Positions 11,064 through 19,620 of a stretch of DNA of 64,000 nt are shown piece by piece. This stretch comes from Reticulitermes speratus (lineage: Eukaryota > Arthropoda > Insecta > Blattodea > Rhinotermitidae), in NCBI GenBank assembly GCA_021186555.1, contig JAJKFL010000042.1, positions 9,091,781 to 9,155,780 of the forward strand. The letters run 5' to 3'. Positions within the stretch are counted from its first letter, which is position 1, and every line of letters starts with the position of its first letter. The notes below the pieces were generated by a model that had not been told where the DNA came from, made no database searches, and saw only the letters and a program-made list of their open reading frames with translations. The translations under genes and the position numbers were made by a program.

Positions 11064-11175
11064 TGGCCGTACGAACATTCGTGTACGGATGTGAGAATTG
11101 GACTTTAGTAAGACAGCATGAAAGAATAAAAGAGAGAAAGAATATGAAATTCTTGAGGTCTCTTGTTGCCATATA
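11064..11175 (+). pseudogene. LINE C-terminal fragment, third family
   Basis: Translation AVRTFVYGCENWTLVRQHER, then MKFLRSLVAI, resembles the YGSENWT...MKFLR segment near the end of RTE-like ORFs. About 170 bp of unrelated AT-rich DNA follows, then RHVGQPRRRW at 11345-11385, which would be the next conserved box. So one LINE tail appears split by an insertion of about 170 bp. Confidence 0.6.
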
Positions 11176-11399
11176 AGTTTTAAGAGCATAAAGCAAATTA
11201 ATAAATAAGAAAATAACTAAACATATATATATATATATAATATTTATATACTTAATGGCTTGTAGATGCATGTGGACACAAGTTTTATTACGAAAGAAAG
11301 ATACTTGCTTTCACTGTGTAGTGTATGAATATATTTCAATATGCAGAAGACATGTAGGTCAGCCAAGGAGAAGATGGAGATGCCACTATCCATGAAGGC

Positions 11400-11571
11400 G
11401 GAACAAGCCTGGAATTCTCTCGACAGACTTCCGAAAAATCCTCAAATGTCAAATTTTTATGAAAATCTGTCCATTGGGAGCCGAGTTGTTCCATGTGGAA
11501 GGACGAACAGACAGACAGACAGACATGACTAAACTAACAGTCGCTTTTCGAAATTTTGCGAAACGCGCCTA
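11400..11571 (-). mobile_element. MITE-2 end fragment, reverse
   Basis: GGGAGCCGAGTTGTTCCATG, a GACA-repeat stretch and the terminal GCGAAACGCGCCTAA match, in reverse, the start of the full copies at 52409 and 55612. The other half is missing here. Confidence 0.75.
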
Positions 11572-12520
11572 ATGAAACCAGAGGAATTTTGTTGAAGCAA
11601 ATCTTAATTTATTTAAAGTTCCTTCGACTGAAGTAAGTAACAGCACTGTCAAGCCACTGTCAAGCCGCCACAATAGGACACCGCTTTTGTGTTTTGTTCT
11701 GAAATTGCGTTTAGTTTTGCCATTGTGTTCGGTTTCTTGTGTAAACAGGCTCAGAACTCCGCACTTTAAAACAGTTCTTCAGTTTGGTGAATACAAAGAA
11801 GTCGTTATGAACGGTGACGGGGGATGAAGGGCGTGTTCCAGCAGACTACAGGGCTTGCTCTCAATTTTCTTTTCCGATAGGACGCTGTACGTTAGTGAAA
11901 AATCCAGCTATATGTCAAAGGTTTGACCTTTTTTTTCTGCCAGCTTCATCTATCAGGCGTCTAGACAAGATATTTTGTTTTCAGTCTGACCTTTAGGAAA
12001 AAAAACTGTGAACGAAGAATATCTCGGAACCAACATTTTCGTCGCCGTATTGTTATAGGGATTTAAACTGCTAATACCTTTTACTACACCCTCTGGCATT
12101 TTTTTTACTTCAGTTCATATTTATTACAGTCGTTTCAGGATTCAGGTTTTAGTTATTCTTTCGAAACATTTAGTCGCTTCCTCTGATAGTTTGTTGTTAT
12201 TTTATTAATACCTGTTATTCCCGGTTCTTCTATATCTGATTTACGTATTCCTTCCTTCGTTTTGTGTAGTGACTGTTCTCAAATTCATTTCTCCTGTCTC
12301 CTTTTGTGTTTAACTTTCCTTTCTTTTACGTAAGGTCTCTTAGAGATCAGAGTCGCAATAAACACGTAGTTATGTTTCGTAGAGTTCTGACGACGGTGCA
12401 TGATATTTGAAATCGCGCTTTCTTTTTGACTTCGATATTTAGTGAAATTTGCGTAACAGTACTTTCTAAACTATTATTCTAATATTTTGTATTTATTAAT
12501 TCGACGTTCATCCGTGTTTA
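11572..12520. other. No gene; nothing recognised
   Basis: Includes a short 12-bp tandem (CACTGTCAAGCCA/CTGTCAAGCC near 11644). No exon or element boundary is supported. Confidence 0.45.
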
Positions 12521-12544
12521 ATTACAGTGTAAATAATCATCGCT

Positions 12545-12632
12545 TAGTGACAGTTGTTTTGGAAGAAGCAAGCCTGAAGACGGGGACAGATCCTGTCCCC
12601 GAAACGCAGTGTGTTAAATTTCAAAACATACG
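12545..12632 (+). ncRNA. Hammerhead-like motif with long perfect stem II
   Basis: CCTGAAGA (core CUGAAGA, 12574-12580), one extra C, then GGGGACAG (12582-12589) pairing perfectly with CTGTCCCC (12593-12600) over a 3-nt loop, then GAAAC. A distal 9-bp helix can form between GTTTTGGAA (12554-12562) and TTTCAAAAC (12620-12628). Stem III would be CGC/GUG with cleavage after GUGUU. A sister copy lies at 30331 and a reversed relic near 21730. Core bases agree with a hammerhead; activity is uncertain. Confidence 0.45.
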
Positions 12633-12732
12633 ATGGAAAAAGTCCATAAATTCTAGGAGTTCAAACACTTTATTCACTTTGCTGCTACTTTTTTGGTCTT
12701 CTTGAGAAAGTGGGTTTTTTCTGCCTTACATC

Positions 12733-13045
12733 GAGGATTGTGGGCTGGGATAGCTCAGTCGGTATAGCGACTCGCTACGGGCTGGACAATCCGGAGATCG
12801 AGTCCTGGTGCTGGCGAAATTTTCCTCGCCCGTTCAGACCAGCCCTGGAGCCCATCCAGCCTCCTGTAAAATGGGTACCGGCTCTCTTTCCCGGGGTTAA
12901 AGCGAACGAAGGTGTGGCGTTGACCTCTCACCCCATCTAGCGCCGAGGGTAAAGAAAGAGTAGATCTATACCGCTACTCTCCGTCTTAGCCTTCATGGCC
13001 TGTTATAGGATGAACTGTAGCTTTACATTCAGGCTTGGTTCGTTG
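12733..13045 (+). mobile_element. SINE-C, well-preserved copy
   Basis: tRNA-like head GGGATAGCTCAGTCGGTATA (A box) and GGAGATCGAGTCCTGG (B box), followed by CAGCCTCCTGTAAAATGGG, GGTGTGGCGTTGACCTCTCA and a tail ending GGATGAACTGTAGCTTTAC. This is the clearest head of the family. Not a tRNA gene: the acceptor stem does not close and the body is unrelated. Confidence 0.85.
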
Positions 13046-13285
13046 GGCCGCCCATAAAATTTAGTCTAACCGTCATTGGTAGTAATGTAATTATTAAATC
13101 AAATATGTATTAGTTGAGTCAAATGGTACACAGGCTGCGTCTGCTTAACAGAGGTTTCGTTTTGCAGGTTGCAGCCTTCATGTCTACCTCTAGAAAAATA
13201 TTTTTATACGTCGAGCACTTCAATATACCACCCTGTTTACCGGTATTAACAAGATAGGCAATGTACTATAACGTAACATTGTGGC

Positions 13286-13672
13286 ACTTTTGCGTAACCA
13301 TTGTTGGCGTGGAAATATAACAATGCATTTTTTTTGCCTTTTCTACATTATCTCATAAAAGGAACCATTTAAAAAAAATTATTGAAGGTCAATTGTGTGT
13401 TTTTATTCTCTCTACAATGTTGTCTATTGCATTTCTCATTCTAAGAAGAATTCAGAGAGGTATTATCAGAAATGTACATAGGTCTTCATGTAAAGTGACC
13501 GTTATTCTTGTCAGATTTTAATCAAACTTATTTCTCCACAGATTTTCGAAAATTCTCAAATATCAAATTTTATGAAAATCCGTCGAGCGGGAGCCGAGTT
13601 GTTCCATGCAGACGGACGGACAGACAATTACGAAGCTAATAGTCGCTCTTCGCACTGTTGCAAACGCGCCTA
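13286..13672 (-). mobile_element. MITE-2 copy, reverse
   Basis: Begins TTTTGCGTAACCATTGTTGG and ends GTTGCAAACGCGCCTA, the reverse of the 52409 and 55612 copies, with GGAGCCGAGTTGTTCCATGC and the GGACGGACGGACAGACA stretch between. About 390 bp, so internally deleted relative to the 500-bp copies. Confidence 0.8.
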
Positions 13673-14325
13673 CAAAAAATTCCTCCAAGCCTCATAAACC
13701 AAACATCCTTCTTCTTTATCTTTTCTATAACTTTAAGTATTATGTTTATCTTGAATTCTGTTCTATTAATTTTCTTGATAAAAAAATTTCCATTCGCCTA
13801 ATTCATGGAGTTAGCTACTTAGACCACAACCAGCTCCTTCTACATCACTCATTGTCATTAGGCGCTGTTTTATTAGCAAACCATAGGTATAAAAACCAAG
13901 TATAATTAAAATTGCTGTGCATTCAGAATTGTAACGTCTAAAATAACGCAGATATACAATCTGTAATCTCACGTTTAGGTGCCCTCATATGTAAGGCATT
14001 AGATATTAAGGTATTACCAGTGTGCCTACGTGGAAAGTTTAAAAGGGGTCGATACTTTATTCACCAGTTTAGACCGGTTTACGGTTACGTAACGTACCGG
14101 ATAATACTAGTCCGCTAATGGACCTGATCAAACAAAAGCAACGCAGTTTCATGAAGATGTAAAAAACACGAACCTTCTTTGTTTCGTGTTTAATCCATTT
14201 GTTCTGTATTTGAAAACATACAGCCGATTTATGTACGCGTGTGGCCTCTCGATTTTCAACATTTTTCCCCAAAGCGTCTAGACAGTCCTTTGGACCCAAC
14301 AATGCACCAAAGCGCGGCGATTGCA
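13673..14325. other. No gene; nothing recognised
   Basis: AT-rich. An inverted pair GACCGGTTTACGG and related GGTTTACGGTTACG near 14070 is too short to assign. Confidence 0.4.
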
Positions 14326-14465
14326 CCGAGGGTAAAGCGGCCGAGCCCTGAATCTGGTTATTCATCTCTAGGTAGTACCGAATTTAAGAATCAGTAGAGC
14401 TACACCTCCACTCACACATGCCTTCATGTAGTGCACACGGACCACTGTGTCTTTACTTAACCTGT
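14326..14465 (+). mobile_element. SINE-C 3' fragment
   Basis: GAGGGTAAAGCGGCCGAG, CTACACCTCCACTCACACA and ATGCCTTCATGTAGTGCACA match the 3' half of SINE-C (compare 62820-62945). Head is missing. Confidence 0.65.
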
Positions 14466-14610
14466 GCTACTCTCAGACAGATACAAACTTCTTATCCTTG
14501 CTTTCTCAAGGCTGTAAGAAGGCAAACGTATGTTGAAAATATGACCTCAGGATGTGTTATTTCATGGTACAGCCGCTGTGTTCTCGAGGCCTTTGCTCTT
14601 CTGGGATGTT

Positions 14611-15007
14611 TTTTTTTTACCATGGCTCAACAGCGTATATGGGCCCGGGCCTCCTCTAGCCTCCTCTTTTCGAGGTTACTAAGTCGTGCGCATTCGTGGC
14701 AGTTGGTGATTGGTCAGCTGGCCGCGCTAGTGTTCTATCGATCCTGATGTGCCCGCCAGAGCCATCTGGCAGGAGACTTGAGTGAGAAATGGAGGCAATT
14801 TGGCTTACGCAACATTTTTATTCATAGTAAGGTTCTTTTACATGCCGTAAATCTACGACATGGGACCGACGGCTTTACTTCCCCTCCGAAGGAAGTGGTG
14901 CTCCGGATTTTTATCACCCTTAAAAATCCATCGACCTCGGTCGGGATCGAACCCGCGAACCTTGGGTCCAGTGGCGAGCACGCTAACCACTAGTCCACCG
15001 AGGTCGA
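14611..15007 (-). mobile_element. SINE-A inserted in a family-F foldback, 15-bp duplication
   Basis: Full-length reverse copy from GTCGACCTCGGTGGACTAGT (15007 end) to CCATGG and an A tail (T run at 14609-14618). CTCTTCTGGGATGTT flanks it exactly at 14596-14610 and 15008-15022. That target sequence is itself part of the family-F arm (compare GCTCTTCTGGGGTATTACGC at 19010), so this SINE inserted after the foldback element. Confidence 0.95.
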
Positions 15008-15110
15008 CTCTTCTGGGATGTTAGGCGGCGTAATTTGGTAATTGCTTACCGACGTTTCGACAAAAAAAACGTCGGCCCCATCTTGAAGGATCAAGAAGTC
15101 CTAGAATAAT
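15008..15110. mobile_element. Family-F foldback remnant
   Basis: GGCGGCGTAATTTGGTAATT and GCTTACCGACGTTTCGAC continue the arm interrupted by the SINE-A, followed by a partial opposite arm (AAACGTCGGCCCCATCTTGA). The core has decayed. Confidence 0.6.
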
Positions 15111-15179
15111 TTAGAATGTGAGATTTGAAGTTGTCACGGCGGTGATTCATATAATTATCACGGGCTTCTCCGAAATGTA

Positions 15180-15350
15180 TTCACTTCATAGTCTCACGAC
15201 AGGTCCATAACCTCTTCCAAAGCAAGTTCGCCACAGGGTGCGATCTAGTGCTTCCTCTGTAAATTTCCAGTATCGTATCTTTTCCTTAAGGTCATCCAGT
15301 CGCTGCTTACTTCTTCTTTCTCGTCTTCCCGTCACTTGAATAAGAATAGT
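15180..15350 (-). pseudogene. LINE-1 C-terminal fragment, reverse
   Basis: Reverse complement of the stretch preserved at 26405-26700: ACAGGTCCATAACCTCTTCC, CACAGGGTGCGATCTAGTGC and CCTTAAGGTCATCCAGTCGC. Only the last ~55 codons and terminus are present. Confidence 0.8.
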
Positions 15351-15970
15351 GCTCTTAAATAAGCCACTGTCTCCTGTGTTCTTGTTCTTTATAACTTTCC
15401 ATATCCTCTGCGCATGTCACGGAAATTTTGCAGTCACTGTCGCCCTTTTGAATAATCTGCAAATCATCATAATAATAACAAATCTGTGATAAACGCAGCT
15501 TCTGAGATAAGTAGTATTCGGCTTTTCGATGTTTTCAGAGCGTTTTGGCAGAGAATTCCTTTCTTCAGGGATAAAATACTGCGTCATAACTTAGCAAAAA
15601 AAAAAAACCGTAATAAATAACAATATTTATCAAATGATTGGAACGCTGTTATGTTAAGCTCGTTATGTCATTTTTCACGCTCATCAATCATGCATTGCTA
15701 ATTAAATTGGTAACACATTAAAAGTTTCACAATAAAAGCCACTCTCAGTAAATGGTGATGCGTTCGTATCATAACAGATGAGTGAGAAATAAATAATGAG
15801 TGGGTGACGGAGGGTGAAGCCTATGTTCTGGGGGGGGGGGGGAGGAGAGAGAGAAAGTATGCAATCCTTCACGCTGTGACGTCTATTATTCATTTGCCTC
15901 CGCCTGTTCCAGAACGCCCCTCGGTATCTCTCACAGTGACAGGTGCCAACACGTGCCATATTACTAATAA
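15351..15970. other. No gene; G12 homopolymer
   Basis: A run of 12 G at about 15831-15842. Nothing else recognised. Confidence 0.45.
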
Positions 15971-15985
15971 ACTCTATGTGTTTAA

Positions 15986-16169
15986 CCAAATGTCTCACTA
16001 ACAACTAAATACACATTAAAAAAACAATATAAGGTTTCTTTAAAATCGTCTAAAAGGCCTTTTAGACGATTTTAAAGAAACCTTATATTGTTTTTTTTTT
16101 TAAATGTGCATTTAGTTGGTAGTGAGACATTTGGTTAGTAAGAATGCACGGTGAACCTAGAATAAAATT
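15986..16169 (+). mobile_element. Near-perfect palindromic foldback, 13-bp duplication
   Basis: Arms of about 74 bp meet at AAAAGGCCTTTT (centre 16059/16060) with no spacer. The right arm ends ACATTTGG and is followed by a tail TTAGTAAGAATGCACGGTGA that has no left counterpart. TCTATGTGTTTAA is duplicated at 15973-15985 and 16170-16182. Same layout as the ribozyme-bearing elements (arms, one-sided GATGCACGGTG tail, 11-13 bp duplication) but with no hammerhead core, so it may be an internal-deletion derivative. Confidence 0.85.
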
Positions 16170-16474
16170 TCTATGTGTTTAAATTATTGTTTTTTCTGCG
16201 GAACTCAAAATCATTGTCTGTATTCGTCGTAAACGGTAATTGTTTTGGAATGTCATATAGGTGCTTAATACACTTTTTTTTATAAGATTGCCCCATATCA
16301 GTCCCGAAAAGTGTTTACAAGACTGTGAATATACTTGATGTTTTGAAAAACAGCCACAGTCTCTGACAGGTTTGTTGTTCTCTTGATTTTATTATACTTT
16401 CTGGGTTGCAACGTGACTAAAAATGAATTTTACGATACGTTACAGTGTGGTTGTTTTAATATTTTTTTATATTG

Positions 16475-16690
16475 TTCATACCGTGCATTTTCGGTAATAC
16501 AATCACAATATCGAATCCAACAAAATGCACTATAGTGTTTCCAAATGTTTTATATTAAAGTAGCTTGTTGGTCAGACCTACGTATTTTGTGAAGTATTAC
16601 TTTGATATAAATCCCTGTTGATGATCCCATGAGGGATCGAAACGTGTAGGATTGACCAACAACATATTGTAATGTAAAACTTTTGGGAAA
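16475..16690 (-). mobile_element. Foldback element with decayed hammerhead
   Basis: The tail box lies at the left (ATACCGTGCATT, reverse of AATGCACGGTAT). The left arm CCAACAAAATGCACTATAGT pairs with right-arm sequence ATTGCATTTTGTTGCACT. The 23-bp array starting at 16690 extends this right arm. A hammerhead-like core lies at 16610-16653. No clean target duplication was found because the array hides the right end. Confidence 0.65.
16610..16653 (+). ncRNA. Hammerhead-like motif, core substitution
   Basis: Stem I AAUCC/GGAUU (16610-16614 with 16649-16653) is a perfect 5 bp, stem II GAUCCC-AUGA-GGGAUC a perfect 6 bp, then GAAAC-GU-GUA. The core is CUGUUGA rather than CUGANGA (A6 to U) and the stem III loop is 2 nt shorter than in sister motifs, so it is probably inactive. 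Confidence 0.55.
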
Positions 16691-17300
16691 AATGTATTGC
16701 ATTTTGTTGCACTGAGTGTAGTGCATTTTGTTGGACTGAGTGTTGTGATTTTGTTGGACTGAGTGTTGTGATTTTGTTGGACTGAGTGTTGTCATTTTGT
16801 TGGACTGAGTGTTGTCATTTTGTTGGACTAAGTGTTGTCATTTTGTTGGACTGAGTGTTGTGATTTTGTTGGACTGAGTGTTGTGATTTTGTTGGACTGA
16901 GTGTTGTCATTTTGTTGGACTGAGTGTTGTGATTTTGTTGGACTGAGTGTTGTGATTTTGTTGGACTGAGTGTTGTCATTTTGTTGGACTGAGTTTTGTG
17001 ATTTTGTTGGACTGGGTGTTGTGAATTTGTTGGACTGAGTGTTGTGATTTTGTTGGACTGAGTGTTGTGATTTTGTTGGACTGAGTGTTGTGATTTTGTT
17101 GGACTGAGTGTTGTGATTTTGTTGGACTGAGTGTTGTGATTTTGTTGGACTGAGTGTTGTGAATTTGTTGGACTGAGTGTTGTGATTTTGTTGGACTGAG
17201 TGTTGTGATTTTGTTGGACTGAGTGTTGTGATTTTGTTGGACTGAGTGTTGTGATTTTGTTGGACTGAGTGTTGTGATTTTGTTGGACTGAATGTTGTGA
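16690..17300. repeat. 23-bp tandem array, about 26 units
   Basis: Unit ATTTTGTTGGACTGAGTGT plus TGTG, period 23. Early units read GCATTTTGTTGCACTGAGTG, which equals the outer end of the adjacent foldback right arm, so the array appears to have grown from it. GTGATT and GTCATT variants alternate irregularly. The open frame on the minus strand (16976-17329) is a by-product and not a gene. Confidence 0.95.
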
Positions 17301-17555
17301 TGTTCTAATCCTCTTAACTTGTCAAGCAACGTACATAACTTTTAAGTTATTTTGTGAAAGTCTGAAATAATAAATATTATTATCATTTTAAGTCGGGGAG
17401 TGTCTGTAATTGAAAAGGAAGTTCATTAAAACCATGAAAGAAACCATAAAATCTAGTGTGACGCAGTATTTTGAACAAGCCAGGTACCTGTCTGCCCCAA
17501 TTTACAAAAGGGTTGTCTTTGTATGGTTTGATTGATTATTTTGTTTCTGTTGCAG

Positions 17556-17962
17556 CTCCATGAGGCGTCGGGACGATAAACGTCGGTGATAGCGGGGGCC
17601 TGACGATGGTCGGGTGCTGGCGACGGGGAGTTGAGACTACTCGCCCCTTACTGCAGCACTCCGCCATGACAACACTACTACCAACATGAATCCAAGATGG
17701 CCCCGGGCGCTGCCCGAACTACCTGTTCCTCCACTCCACCTTGCTCCCCAACATCGCAGTTACTTGGAGGATGGTGATATGTACTATCATGCTGCCACAG
17801 ACGGCTCTCATTCTATGATCATCCTCAGTGATCACGACGGCCACGCAGCGGGAATATTCTTCACCCTGGAGTCTTTAACGCAAGCCGGTATCATTTTCAT
17901 CATGGGGGTAGCCATCATCTTGACCAATATCCTCATCATAGCTACCTTCCTCAACTATCGCG
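17556..17962 (+). CDS. Exon: rhodopsin-like GPCR, 5'UTR, N-terminus and TM1
   Basis: A polypyrimidine tract and TTTCTGTTGCAG (AG at 17554-17555) give a strong acceptor. The reading frame starts at 17686 after an in-frame stop (17632-17634) and runs about 92 codons. Residues 1-67 are extracellular in character without an N-glycosylation sequon or obvious signal peptide. Residues 68-89 (GIIFIMGVAIILTNILIIAT..) form a hydrophobic helix with an Asn at 81 fitting position 1.50 of class A receptors, followed by FLNYRG, a typical TM1/intracellular-loop-1 boundary. The likely donor is G|GCAAGT (after 17962, GC type); AA|GTAGCT after 17966 is a weaker GT alternative. Base composition is clearly more GC-rich than its surroundings. 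I cannot assign the receptor subtype. No TM2-TM7 exon is in the window. Confidence 0.7.
17560..17589 (+). promoter_or_regulatory. uORF1 in the receptor 5' UTR
   Basis: ATG four bases into the exon followed by nine codons rich in Arg (MRRRDDKRR) and TGA. Short upstream frames commonly lower translation of the main frame; here that is inference. It assumes the exon lies downstream of the cap site, as its acceptor suggests. Confidence 0.5.
17606..17689 (+). promoter_or_regulatory. uORF2 overlapping the receptor start (ATGA)
   Basis: ATG at 17606 opens a 27-codon frame that closes with TGA at 17687-17689, overlapping the main ATG (17686-17688) as ATGA. A ribosome finishing uORF2 would stop exactly on the receptor start. 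An internal ATG in the same frame lies at 17666. Termination-coupled reinitiation or strong repression are both possible. Confidence 0.55.
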
Positions 17963-18028
17963 GCAAGTAGCTTCACAATCTTCTTATCAAATTTTGATTA
18001 ATTTTTTTAAGCAAACATAAGCTATGGA

Positions 18029-18522
18029 TGCTTAATAAAACCAAGTAAATGCACATTAATTTGAAACTATTTTATATTTATTAAATTCTCCTAAATTCCT
18101 CTACATATGAGCGAAAATCAGCCAATGCATCAATTAGCCAATGATGAGTGAAAACAAGAAAACGGTGCTGCTATTTTAACCTTGTACACACAACTTAGAC
18201 AAGACTTTTAAGTTATTATACAGGGTGTTTTACATACATTTTACAATTTTAAACGTGTATCCGTTTTAAAGTGATTTTACAACCTACATATAAGACAAAA
18301 GTGATCTAGACTGCATATAGCAATTGACTGAACATATGGATGTGAAATAAGTGTAGTTTGTGACCCCCTGAAAATGGTTTATAAGTAGACCGAAACATAT
18401 GTAGGGTAATTTAGGGGAATTTAATGAACTATAAAATAGTTTCAAATGAATATGCATTTAGCTGGTTATTAAGTATTGAGTGAAAATGTACGGTGAAAGT
18501 AGTATAAAATTTATAAGCTATG
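18029..18522 (+). mobile_element. Foldback element in the receptor intron, 12-bp duplication
   Basis: ATAAGCTATGGA is duplicated at 18017-18028 and 18523-18534. The left arm TTTGAAACTATTTTATA pairs with right-arm TATAAAATAGTTTCAAA. The one-sided tail has AATGTACGGTGAAAGTAG TA. The right arm carries a hammerhead-like motif; the left arm counterpart near 18085-18110 is heavily decayed. It lies 54 bp past the exon's predicted donor, so the transcript of the receptor gene should include it in sense orientation. Confidence 0.85.
18365..18407 (+). ncRNA. Hammerhead-like motif, core G8 lost
   Basis: CCC stem I (18365-18367 with 18404-18406), core CUGAAAA (G8 changed to A), extra U, stem II GGUUU-AUAAGU-AGACC (5 bp with one G-U), then GAAAC-AUAU-GUA-GGG. 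G8 is essential in hammerheads, so no self-cleavage is expected. Confidence 0.6.
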
Positions 18523-18974
18523 GAGTTATGAAATTTGGGACCATTCTACTTGAGCCTGGTCTTTGTCTGTTGACCTTTATCTTCTTAGGTGATTCACTTT
18601 ATTTTTAATAATCTTTCCTAAAATATCATTTTTCGAAACGTAAAGCTAGAATATGAGAAATGGATAGGGGCCGTAAATATGCTGAAAACGTCACAACTGT
18701 AGCAGTACTCCATATACTTACTTCAGTTCTTAGAAATTGGTCTTGATATCTACACCTTAGTTCTGTTTCTGATTGGCCAGTTTTCTTGCGATATCCAGCT
18801 CTCTTCCTCTACATTTGAGAACGTCGAATTTTAATATTCAATATATTTTCTTACATCTCCTTTCTATATATACAGACATGGCGTTCTTATGGGTGATGTA
18901 AGCCAATCATTTGTTTTTTACGAAACCATTCAACATGTCAGTACTTCTGATCACAAATATTCTTTATATGATTT

Positions 18975-19143
18975 CAGCCTTCCGTCGCGATGATGTTGAT
19001 GAGATCTGCGCTCTTCTGGGGTATTACGCAGCATCGAGTGGTAATCCTTTACCGACGTTTCGGGACAAGGTCGGTAAAGGATTGCCACTCGACGCTGCGT
19101 AATAACTCAGAAAGCGCAGATCTCATCAACATCATTTAATTTG
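18975..19143. mobile_element. Foldback element, family F, copy 2
   Basis: Near-perfect hairpin: GATGATGTTGATGAGATCTG at 18989 faces CAGATCTCATCAACATCATT at about 19116. The left end has the same extra CAGCCTTCCGTCGCGATG as copy 1 (10566). TATGATTT occurs at 18967-18974 and 19144-19151. The centre keeps only CCGACGTTTCGGGACAAGG, so the ribozyme-like stem II has been deleted. Confidence 0.75.
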
Positions 19144-19346
19144 TATGATTTTTAGAGTGCGGGTAACTGGTGTTAATGTTCTGCTATGCTCAAGGTAATA
19201 TGAGGCTATTTCTTTTTATTGACAGGAATACTCTTTCAGTTTATATATTACGTCACAAATTCCACAAGAAATACGGTTAACACACAAAATTACAATTGTA
19301 TTAGGCAGATAGTAATTAGGTATTAGCGCCAATTACCGCAAACAAC

Positions 19347-19607
19347 TTCTTCTTCTTCAATGGCTCGACAGCCCTCGGGGGCCTAGGTCGCCTCATTTTT
19401 CGAGGCTTCACGATCACACTCAGACACACCACACTCGGTAGGACTCCTCTGGACGAGTGATCAGCCCGTCGCAGAGACCTCTACCTGACAACACACAACA
19501 CTCACAAGAGACAGACATCCATGCCCTAGGCGGGATTCGAACCCATAATCCCAGTAAGCGAGCGGCCGTAGACCCACGCCTTAGAACGCGCGGCCACTGG
19601 GATCGGC
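19347..19607 (-). mobile_element. SINE-B 'a' copy, reverse, 13-bp duplication
   Basis: Head GCCGATCCCAGTGGCCGCGC, B box GGGTTCGAATCCCGCC, body with GTAGAGGTCTCTGCGACGGG and GGACTCCTACCGAGTGTGG (minus strand), ending GGGCTGTCGAGCCATTG. TACCGCAAACAAC (19334) and TACCGAAAACAAC (19608) flank it, 12 of 13 identical. Confidence 0.93.
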
Positions 19608-19620
19608 TACCGAAAACAAC

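Noticed and set aside
12733-12815. tRNA gene (GGGATAGCTCAGTCGG start)
   Set aside because: Followed by the conserved SINE-C body found at six other places; cloverleaf pairing is incomplete.
16976-17329. 117-codon frame on the minus strand
   Set aside because: Product of the 23-bp array.
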